Positions 1-6,015 of a stretch of 6,015 bases of DNA are shown here, piece after piece; position 1 is the stretch's first letter; every line of letters starts with the position of its first letter. Both the position numbers and the translations under genes were made by a program. The stretch spans positions 1 through 6,015 of the forward strand of contig JAACEA010000456.1 in NCBI GenBank assembly GCA_009936695.1. Direction: 5' to 3'. The DNA is from Planctomycetia bacterium (GTDB lineage Bacteria; Planctomycetota; Phycisphaerae; Phycisphaerales; SM1A02). The notes beneath the pieces are model-generated. The model made no database searches. It was not told the origin of the DNA and worked only from the letters and a program-made list of their open reading frames with translations.

Positions 1-2
1 GC

Positions 3-1133
3 GCTCCGGCGACCACGGGTGAGGGACTGGCGTGTTGTCCGGGCGCACATCTGTCCCACGACTCGACCGAGCGCACCGAGGAACAGGATTCGAACCTCTT
101 CGATGCGTGGGGCCCGGTCCTCGAGGTCTGGGAAGGAGCCGCCGCCGACGAGCAGATCCGGCTGGCGGGGAGCAGCGGTGGAGCCGCCTCGGCGCTCGCG
201 CTGTACTGCATCGAAGCGGGTGGGATGGAGCGAGTCGTCCACATCGGGGCTCGAAGCGACGTTCCGTACCTGAATGAAACGGTCTTCTCGGAGAACCGAG
301 CGCAACTGATCTCCCGATCCGGAAGTCGTTACGCCCCTGCGAGTCCTTGTGATCGACTCGATGAAGTGGCTTCGATGGAAGGTCGGAGCGTCTTCATCGG
401 AAAGCCGTGCGACGTCGCGGCCGTGCAGAAGGCAAGGAAGATCAGGCCCGAGCTCGATGAGAAGCTCGGTTGCGTGATCGGATTCTTCTGCGCGGGAGCT
501 CCGAGTACGAAGGGGACCCTCGCGCTTCTCGACGAGGTCGGTATTCCGGATCCGAGTCGACTCAAGAGTCTTCGGTACCGGGGCAACGGCTGGCCCGGAA
601 TGTGGACCGCGGTGTACGAAGGCGACGACGGTCAAGAAGAGACCATCGAACGAACCTATGCCGACTCCTGGGGATTCGTGCAACGCTATCGCCAGTGGCG
701 TTGCTACATCTGCCCGGATCACACCGGCGAATTCGCGGACATCGCGGTCGGCGACCCCTGGTATCGCGAGGTTCAGCCCGGTGAGCCCGGAAGCTCCCTG
801 ATCGTCGTTCGGACCGAGCGTGGGCGGGAGATTCTCAAGAAGGCGGTCGCCGCGGGCTACATCCATCTCCAGAAGCAGGACTCAACGCTGCTCCCACGCT
901 CCCAGCCGAACCTCTTGTCGACGCGCGGTGGATTGTGGGCGAGGTTGCTGGTGCTCCGGGCATTCGGCGGAGCGGTGCCCGCTTACAAGGGATTCAGGAC
1001 GTTCCCGTTCTGGCTGCGGTATCTCTCGCTGAAAGCCAAGATCTCATCCATCAGCGGAACCATGAAGCGCGTGTTCCGCAAGCGACTTCGTCAGTCCGTG
1101 GATGTCGTCGAATGGTCCCCGCCGTCCGATTGA
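3..1133 (+). CDS. FrhB-like coenzyme F420 hydrogenase/dehydrogenase beta-subunit family protein (5' end cut off by window edge)
   Basis: The frame is open from the first full codon at base 3 to a TGA at 1131-1133, giving 376 residues. The ATG at 225 is not the start: the 74 codons before it carry family motifs, namely a CCPG cysteine motif (residues 11-14), a WGPVLEVWEG stretch (36-45) and GSSGG (56-60), so translation begins outside the window. Further motifs are SGSRYAP (about 106-112), GKPCD (133-137, like the GxPCQ/D of FrhB proteins), GFFCAGAPS (Cys163), RYRGNGWPG (191-199), RCYICPD (233-239) and ADIAVGDPW (245-253). The order matches the FrhB/FdhB N- and C-terminal domains, which bind flavin and iron-sulfur clusters. 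Outside methanogens such proteins often sit in exopolysaccharide clusters beside polysaccharide pyruvyl transferases, where their reaction is poorly defined. That role is inferred here, because no partner gene is visible. No membrane segment is seen. Family call is firm; substrate is unknown. Confidence 0.88.
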   Translation, partial: APATTGEGLACCPGAHLSHDSTERTEEQDSNLFDAWGPVLEVWEGAAADEQIRLAGSSGGAASALALYCIEAGGMERVVHIGARSDVPYLNETVFSENRAQLISRSGSRYAPASPCDRLDEVASMEGRSVFIGKPCDVAAVQKARKIRPELDEKLGCVIGFFCAGAPSTKGTLALLDEVGIPDPSRLKSLRYRGNGWPGMWTAVYEGDDGQEETIERTYADSWGFVQRYRQWRCYICPDHTGEFADIAVGDPWYREVQPGEPGSSLIVVRTERGREILKKAVAAGYIHLQKQDSTLLPRSQPNLLSTRGGLWARLLVLRAFGGAVPAYKGFRTFPFWLRYLSLKAKISSISGTMKRVFRKRLRQSVDVVEWSPPSD

Positions 1134-1150
1134 GGCTCGCGGTCCTCCGC

Positions 1151-2164
1151 TCAGAAGGTCCAGCTTCCGAAGATGCCGATGAACGGCGCGGGATCGAGAT
1201 CGGTCTTCGCGATCTCGTTGCCGTTGGCGTCGTCGAGGCGGTAGGAGTTGAACAGCGAGACGCCGCCGACCACGTCGAGTCGGAGCCCGCTTTCGAATCG
1301 CCAGGTCGCCCGGGCCCAGAGGGGATAGCCGGTGTCCTCGCCCACGCCATTTCGGCGACTCGCCGGGCCGCTGTCGTCCAGTCGGAACCGACGTGACTCG
1401 TACCGGCTTCCGATCGCCACCTCGCGAACGCGATCCGGTCGCCAGGCCACTTCGATACCGGCCCCGGTCGGATAGACCTCGGGACCGAGCACGTTCGAGA
1501 CGATGATCGTGTCGGTCGCCTGCCAGTAGATGACGAGGGCGGGAATCACCAGGATCGAATCCTCGATCTGCGAGGAGAGGATCGCGCCGGCGCCGAGCGA
1601 GAAGGTCCGGCTGAACGCGTAGCTGATCGCACCGAAGCCGCCGACGGTCATCGAGTCGCCGGCGTCCGCATCGCGCTCTCCGGCGAACCGCAGGTTGAGT
1701 CCGACGGTGGTCGACCATTCGCGGTCGATCTGCCAGCTCATGCTTCCGAGGATCGCCATCGCCTGGATATCCGACCACGGTGCCACGCCGGGTGCGGGGG
1801 AGAGATCGGAGGTGCCGTCGAACCGGTACCAGTCGCCACCCCAGGCGACGCCGATGCTTCCATTGAAATCGCCACCGGGATCGATTCCGACCTTGAAGGC
1901 CGCGAATCCGCGATCGACCGAGACCGAGCCGCCGCCGGAGAAGTCGGCGCCGAATTCGTGCACGTATCCGCCCGACGGCTTGTACTCGAGTGAGATGCCC
2001 TGCTCGTCGACCTCGATCGGCGGCGCTCCGCCGACCATCGCGTCATCCGACTCCGATTCCTGCTGCAGAAGAAGAAGCAGGTCGGCGTGCAACGAGGAGG
2101 TCAGCAGGCCGGTGGCGATCATCGCGAGCGAGAAACCGGTTCGGTGGCGGGGGAGACGGCGCAT
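1151..2164 (-). CDS. Predicted outer-membrane beta-barrel protein (possibly DUF6268-like)
   Basis: This 337-residue protein has a basic N-terminus (MRRLPRHR), a hydrophobic stretch and a plausible signal-peptidase site after Ala27 (SLHA). The rest is a series of short alternating strands rich in Gly, aromatic residues and Asp/Asn turns (for example FNGSIGVAWGGDWYRF and LRLDVVGGVSLFNSYRLDD). It ends in FGSWTF, and a C-terminal Phe is the usual BAM-recognised end of an outer-membrane barrel. No enzyme motif is visible. The overall pattern reminds me of DUF6268 barrels, but I cannot confirm this without a profile search. The ATG at 2164 has a GGAG six bases upstream. The gene follows the MoxR stop by 30 bases and is probably co-transcribed with it; its 3' end converges on the FrhB-like gene. 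Odd point: five leucines follow directly after the predicted cleavage site. The ligand and the relation to MoxR are unknown. Confidence 0.78.
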   Translation of the reverse strand: MRRLPRHRTGFSLAMIATGLLTSSLHADLLLLLQQESESDDAMVGGAPPIEVDEQGISLEYKPSGGYVHEFGADFSGGGSVSVDRGFAAFKVGIDPGGDFNGSIGVAWGGDWYRFDGTSDLSPAPGVAPWSDIQAMAILGSMSWQIDREWSTTVGLNLRFAGERDADAGDSMTVGGFGAISYAFSRTFSLGAGAILSSQIEDSILVIPALVIYWQATDTIIVSNVLGPEVYPTGAGIEVAWRPDRVREVAIGSRYESRRFRLDDSGPASRRNGVGEDTGYPLWARATWRFESGLRLDVVGGVSLFNSYRLDDANGNEIAKTDLDPAPFIGIFGSWTF

Positions 2165-2170
2165 CGTGGA

Positions 2171-2174
2171 CTCC
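2171..2174 (-). promoter_or_regulatory. Ribosome binding site of the barrel-protein gene
   Basis: The minus strand reads GGAG six bases before the ATG at 2164-2162. This supports that start and separate translation initiation after the MoxR stop at 2195. Confidence 0.6.
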
Positions 2175-2194
2175 GGAGCGGATCGAGGGGTGGG

Positions 2195-3214
<1,020 letters not shown>

Positions 3215-3226
3215 GGCGATGGAGAT

Positions 3227-3230
3227 CTCC
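3227..3230 (-). promoter_or_regulatory. Probable ribosome binding site of the MoxR gene
   Basis: The minus strand reads GGAG 12 bases before the ATG at 3214. The spacing is long but it is the only purine-rich match nearby. It overlaps the alternative TTG start at 3232-3230, so it argues for the ATG. It lies in the perfect palindrome GGAGATCTCC (3221-3230). Confidence 0.4.
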
Positions 3231-3240
3231 AAAATGAGGC

Positions 3241-3267
3241 CGACGAGTCGTCTTCGACGACCCGTCG
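3241..3267 (-). terminator. Strong hairpin between clpP2 and moxR (attenuator, terminator or processing site)
   Basis: The arms are CGACG+GTCGTC (3241-3245, 3247-3252) and GACGAC+CGTCG (3256-3261, 3263-3267) around a three-base loop (3253-3255). The single A/C mismatch (3246/3262) becomes a G-U wobble only in minus-strand RNA, so the transcript of these genes forms a continuous 12-bp stem with a GAA loop. A U4 run (complement of 3231-3234) follows after six bases (GCCUCA). That gap is too long for a textbook Rho-independent terminator, so partial termination, RNA processing or 3'-end protection of the clpP message are all possible. It lies in the 76-base gap between the clpP2 stop and the TTG candidate start. 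Confidence 0.5.
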
Positions 3268-3308
3268 TGCCCCGGGGTGTCCATCACAGTATGCCGAAAC
3301 CGACGGGA

Positions 3309-3935
3309 TCAGTCGCCCTCTTCGGCCTGCTTGGCGTCGGTATTTTCGGGAAGACGTTCGAGAACCTCGTCGGCCAGGCCGTACTCGACCATCTGCGGGG
3401 CGGTGAGCCAGTTGTTCCGCTCGCAGTCCGCGGCGACCTTCTCGGCCGACTGCCCGGTCTGCTCGTGGTAGATCCCGTAGATCTGGTCGCGCATCCGGAG
3501 GATGTGTCGAGCCTCGATCTCGAGGTCGGTGGCCTGGCCCTCCAGCACGCCGTGGAGCAGCGGCTGGTGCATCAGGTTCTCGCTGTTGGGCAGGCAGTAG
3601 CGCTTGCCCTTCGCGCCGGAACAGGCGATCACCGACCCCATCGATGCGGCCTGTCCGATGACGTAGGTCGAGACGTCGTTCGGTATGAACCGCATGGTGT
3701 CGACGATCCCGAGGCCGGACGTGACGCTGCCACCGGGACTGTTCACGTACATCGAGATGTCCGCGGACGGATCCTCGTTGGCGAGGAACAGCAGCTGGGC
3801 CACGACGAGATTCGCCATGTCGTCGGCGACGGGGCCGCCGCAGAAGATGATGCGGTCGTTGAGGAGCCGCGAGTAGATGTCGTAGGCGCGCTCGCCGCGG
3901 CCGGTCTTTTCGATCACGATGGGAACGAGAGTCAT
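3309..3935 (-). CDS. clpP: ATP-dependent Clp protease proteolytic subunit, paralogue 2 (Asn in place of catalytic Asp)
   Basis: This 208-residue protein aligns end to end with E. coli ClpP after its propeptide (it begins [16 protein letters not shown], so no propeptide is seen). ClpP forms heptameric serine-protease rings that degrade proteins fed by ClpX, ClpA or ClpC. The oxyanion and substrate strand YVNSPGG is at 63-69, the nucleophile Ser98 is in GQAASMG, and His123 is in MHQP. The third triad residue, Asp in the E. coli motif DTERD, is Asn174 here (DCERN; codon 3414-3416). Listeria ClpP1 also has a catalytic Asn, so weak or conditional activity is possible. The segment after HQP has two extra residues compared with E. 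coli (LLHGVLEGQ against GGYQGQ), in the handle that joins the rings. It starts 22 bases after the clpP1 stop with its own AGGAG site, so the two are co-transcribed and a mixed ClpP1/ClpP2 particle is likely. The C-terminus carries an acidic tail (about 196-208). Confidence 0.95.
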   Translation of the reverse strand: MTLVPIVIEKTGRGERAYDIYSRLLNDRIIFCGGPVADDMANLVVAQLLFLANEDPSADISMYVNSPGGSVTSGLGIVDTMRFIPNDVSTYVIGQAASMGSVIACSGAKGKRYCLPNSENLMHQPLLHGVLEGQATDLEIEARHILRMRDQIYGIYHEQTGQSAEKVAADCERNNWLTAPQMVEYGLADEVLERLPENTDAKQAEEGD

Positions 3936-3944
3936 TTCGGTCGT

Positions 3945-3949
3945 CTCCT
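3945..3949 (-). promoter_or_regulatory. Ribosome binding site of clpP paralogue 2
   Basis: The minus strand reads AGGAG nine bases before the ATG at 3935, inside the 22-base gap after clpP1. It is the best Shine-Dalgarno match I found in the window and fixes the clpP2 start. Confidence 0.75.
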
Positions 3950-3957
3950 GTCGCCGG

Positions 3958-4653
3958 TCACTTGGAATCGGTGTTCTTGATGCCCTTGTTCGCCGGGAAT
4001 TCGGCGACCTCGTCGACGAGTCCGTACGCCAGCGCTTCCTTGGCGTCGAAGAACTTGTCGCGTTCGCCGTCCGCCGCGACCGTCCCGACCTCCTGTCCGG
4101 TGTGCCGGGCGAGGATCTCGTTGAGGGTCTGCTTCGCCTTGACGATCTCCTCGGCCTGGATCTGGATGTCCGTGGTCTGGCCGGTGACGCCGCCGTAGGG
4201 CTGGTGGATCATCACCTTGGCGTGGGGAAGGATGTGTCGCTTCCCGTGCTGACCCGCGGCCAGAAGCACCGATCCGCCCGAATAGGCGCGTCCGATGCAG
4301 TACGTCGCGACCTCGCTCGAGATGAACTGCATGGTGTCGTAGATCGCGAGGGTGTCGTCGACGGCGCCGCCGGGGCTGTTGATGTAGAGCTGGATGTCCT
4401 GACCTCGCTTCTGGTTCTCGAGGTAGAGCATCTGCATCATCACACGGGCGGCGGAGGCCTGATTGATCTCGCCGATGAGGAACACCACCCGGTTTTCGAG
4501 CAGGAGTTCGTCGATCGACATCTCTCGCGTTCGCTGGTAGCTCACCGAGGCGATCGGATTCCGAGGATCGATGGATCCGCGTGGTCCGACCGCAGCCGGG
4601 TCGAGGCCGTCGAAGGGGTTCGGGAGGAAGCCAGGGGTCGAATGGTCGTGCAT
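3958..4653 (-). CDS. clpP: ATP-dependent Clp protease proteolytic subunit, paralogue 1 (complete catalytic triad)
   Basis: From the ATG at 4653 this encodes 231 residues. The ClpP fold begins near residue 40 ([20 protein letters not shown]), leaving an N-terminal extension of about 35 residues that may be a cleaved propeptide. Visible are the strand YINSPGG (90-96), Ser125 in GRAYSGGS, His150 in MIHQPYGG and Asp199 in DGERDKF, so the Ser-His-Asp triad is complete. The nucleophile motif departs from the usual GQAASMG: Tyr precedes Ser and Gly replaces the Met. An earlier in-frame ATG at 4779 overlaps the kinase stop as ATGA and would give 273 residues. I reject it because 16 of its 42 extra codons end in A/T, against 6 of 43 in a core stretch of the same gene, and the extra residues are Pro/Arg-rich and unlike ClpP. 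The 4653 start has no clear Shine-Dalgarno, so the start is the weakest point. It is followed 22 bases later by clpP2. Confidence 0.94.
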   Translation of the reverse strand: MHDHSTPGFLPNPFDGLDPAAVGPRGSIDPRNPIASVSYQRTREMSIDELLLENRVVFLIGEINQASAARVMMQMLYLENQKRGQDIQLYINSPGGAVDDTLAIYDTMQFISSEVATYCIGRAYSGGSVLLAAGQHGKRHILPHAKVMIHQPYGGVTGQTTDIQIQAEEIVKAKQTLNEILARHTGQEVGTVAADGERDKFFDAKEALAYGLVDEVAEFPANKGIKNTDSK

Positions 4654-4775
4654 GCGGTCGTCCGTACGGTTCGTGCGATGGTCGGGGCCGGAACGTGGGG
4701 CAGGATGATACGGCGGTCCGGCGGCTGATGCCGTGTTCCATGGGTCTCGAGGACCGGTTTCACGCGGCGGGAGGT
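4654..4775 (-). promoter_or_regulatory. Spacer between histidine kinase and clpP1; possible clpP1 leader and promoter
   Basis: These 122 bases lie between the kinase stop and the preferred clpP1 ATG. They are less biased at third positions than the flanking genes, consistent with non-coding leader. On the minus strand TATCAT (4710-4705) matches a sigma-70 -10 box in five of six bases and lies about 50 bases before the ATG, but no good -35 box is found at 17-18 bases. An 8-bp palindrome CCGTACGG sits at 4662-4669. I see no heat-shock sigma-32 promoter, no convincing terminator and no CIRCE-like repeat. A separate clpP promoter here is plausible but unproven. Confidence 0.25.
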
Positions 4776-6014
4776 TCATTCGAATTCCACGCCGAGATCG
4801 CCGTCCGGCAGGGCGCGGGGCCCTCGAGTGCCGGCGGCATCGGGTTCATCGTCTCTTGACGCCGGGAGCGTGACTCTGAATGTCGCGCCGGTTCGATTCT
4901 CCTCGACGAGATCGATTCCTCCCCCGTGCTTCTCGATCAGTTTTCGGGCGACCGCGAGTCCGAGTCCGGTCCCGCGCTGGCCCTTGGTCGAGAAGAACGG
5001 TTCGAAGATCCTCGCTCGCCGATCGGCCGGGATCCCCGGACCGTCGTCCGCGATCTCGATGATGACCCGGTCGTCGACGGGATCGAACCCCGTCGAGATG
5101 CGGACCCGGGGCTTCGGTTCGCCCTCCGCGGCGTCGATCGCGTTGCCGATGAGGTTGAGCATGGCCTGGTGAAGGGCGTCGGCGTCGATGAGTATCGGTG
5201 GCTCGGCGGGGTCGAAGTCGCAGTCGATCGTGACGCCTCGTCGATGAGCGCCGGCCTTCACCAGATCGATGACGTCCGCCACGACGTCCCGGCAGGCCCG
5301 GGATTCGAGGTCGAGACCGCGTTCCTTGGAATAGACCAGCATGTTCAGGCTGAGGGCGAGGATCCGATCGAGATTTCGAGCCATCACCTTCCAGCCGTCC
5401 CGGGCAAGCCCGAGATTCTCCCGGTCGAGGGCCAGTTCCATCGCGTCGGCACCACCGCGAAGCCCCTGAAGGATGTTCTTGATCGAGTGGCTGAGGGCCG
5501 CGATCGCTTCACCCATGGCCGCGAGTCGCTCGGTTCGATTGGCATGGTTCTGACGGTCCGCGGTGGCGAGCAGCAGGGCGGCGACTCGGCCGACCAGGGC
5601 GAGGACATCGAGATCCGCGTCGGTCCACGGGCGGTCCGCCTCGCGTGAGACCGCCAGCATCGAGGGCGGCATCCCCCCCGCTCGGAGCGTGATGGCGGCG
5701 ATGGTCGGACCGCCTTCGAGGATGGCCACCCGGGGGCCCTCCGAGTCGAGCGTCGCGCTCACGAGGGCACGAGGGAGGTCGAAAACACTGGATGGCGCCT
5801 GCCCGTTTCCATCTCGAACCACAGGCGTGGTCGCCACGCCACCGTGTTCATCGAGCCGAATGGCGGCCCCTGCCTCGGCATCGAGGAGCCGCGCGGTGAC
5901 TCGGGCGAGGCCCGCCGGCAGATCGGGCACATCAGGATCCTGGATCAACTCGAACAACGGCAGCAGTCGAGCTTCGATCGTGGGCTTCGGGGCGGATTCG
6001 GGGAGCACCTCCAC
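4776..6014 (-). CDS. Sensor histidine kinase with N-terminal GAF-like domain (N-terminus unresolved at window edge)
   Basis: This 412-residue frame is open to the right edge. It can start at a GTG (6014-6012), but that codon has no visible upstream signal and the gene may extend further. Residues about 15-150 look like a GAF sensor domain (start LLPLFELIQDP, end WTDADLDVLALVGRVAALLL). A HisKA-type dimerisation helix follows, with phosphoacceptor His176 in ALSHSIKNILQG. The HATPase_c domain shows the N-box LHQAMLNLIGNAIDA (281-295), G1 box DDGPGIP (323-329), F box IFEPFFSTK (336-344) and G2 box GTGLGL (348-353). All catalytic boxes are present, so it should autophosphorylate. There is no receiver domain and no transmembrane segment in the visible part, so a cytoplasmic sensor is likely. 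The HSIKNILQG form with a GAF domain reminds me of planctomycete kinases that start with an FHA domain, which could lie off-window. The C-terminal tail (about 388-412) is low-complexity and acidic. No response regulator gene is in the window. Confidence 0.88.
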   Translation of the reverse strand: MEVLPESAPKPTIEARLLPLFELIQDPDVPDLPAGLARVTARLLDAEAGAAIRLDEHGGVATTPVVRDGNGQAPSSVFDLPRALVSATLDSEGPRVAILEGGPTIAAITLRAGGMPPSMLAVSREADRPWTDADLDVLALVGRVAALLLATADRQNHANRTERLAAMGEAIAALSHSIKNILQGLRGGADAMELALDRENLGLARDGWKVMARNLDRILALSLNMLVYSKERGLDLESRACRDVVADVIDLVKAGAHRRGVTIDCDFDPAEPPILIDADALHQAMLNLIGNAIDAAEGEPKPRVRISTGFDPVDDRVIIEIADDGPGIPADRRARIFEPFFSTKGQRGTGLGLAVARKLIEKHGGGIDLVEENRTGATFRVTLPASRDDEPDAAGTRGPRALPDGDLGVEFE

Positions 6015-6015
6015 C

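Noticed and set aside
225..227. ATG as start of the FrhB-like gene
   Set aside because: Conserved family motifs (CCPG, GSSGG) lie in frame upstream, so the gene starts beyond the left edge.
1139..1150. Terminator between the convergent genes
   Set aside because: Only a 4-bp GCGG/CCGC stem with a 4-base loop and no T run on either strand; too weak to call.
3268..3305. Possible promoter for moxR (CATACT as a -10 box on the minus strand)
   Set aside because: The matching -35 position agrees with consensus in only about three of six bases, which is chance level in this composition.
4730..4762. Terminator after the histidine kinase gene
   Set aside because: Only 4-bp stems without a U tract are present in the spacer.

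Overview
The window is high-GC coding DNA with short spacers. It probably comes from a Gram-negative planctomycete-like bacterium, perhaps of the Phycisphaerae. That guess rests on two divergent clpP genes in tandem, a MoxR-type AAA+ ATPase, a predicted outer-membrane barrel, and a GAF-like histidine kinase of a kind I associate with Planctomycetota. It comes from remembered family patterns, not from a search. I see no tRNA, rRNA, CRISPR array, insertion sequence or phage gene.

Layout: one gene runs rightward and five run leftward. On the + strand, bases 3-1133 hold the 3' part of an FrhB-like iron-sulfur/flavin oxidoreductase gene of the type found in surface-polysaccharide clusters; its start lies off the left edge. 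It converges, with 17 bases between stop codons, on a leftward block. In transcription order from the right edge, that block is: a sensor histidine kinase whose N-terminus is cut or unresolved at the edge (6014-4776), ClpP paralogue 1 (4653-3958), ClpP paralogue 2 (3935-3309), a MoxR-family ATPase (3214-2195) and a predicted outer-membrane beta-barrel protein (2164-1151).

How the genes may work together: the two ClpP subunits are 22 bases apart, so they are almost certainly co-expressed and may form a mixed ClpP1/ClpP2 barrel. ClpP1 keeps Ser-His-Asp. ClpP2 has Asn in place of the catalytic Asp. No clpX or clpA is in view. The MoxR gene lies 76-94 bases after clpP2, depending on its start codon, behind a 12-bp RNA hairpin that could separate the protease and MoxR parts of the transcript. 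MoxR and the barrel protein are 30 bases apart and look co-transcribed. The usual MoxR partners (DUF58, VWA proteins) are not in the window.

I see no clearly new system. The most useful leads are the Asn-type ClpP2 beside a full-triad ClpP1, the MoxR/outer-membrane-protein pairing, and the strand-specific hairpin between clpP2 and moxR.
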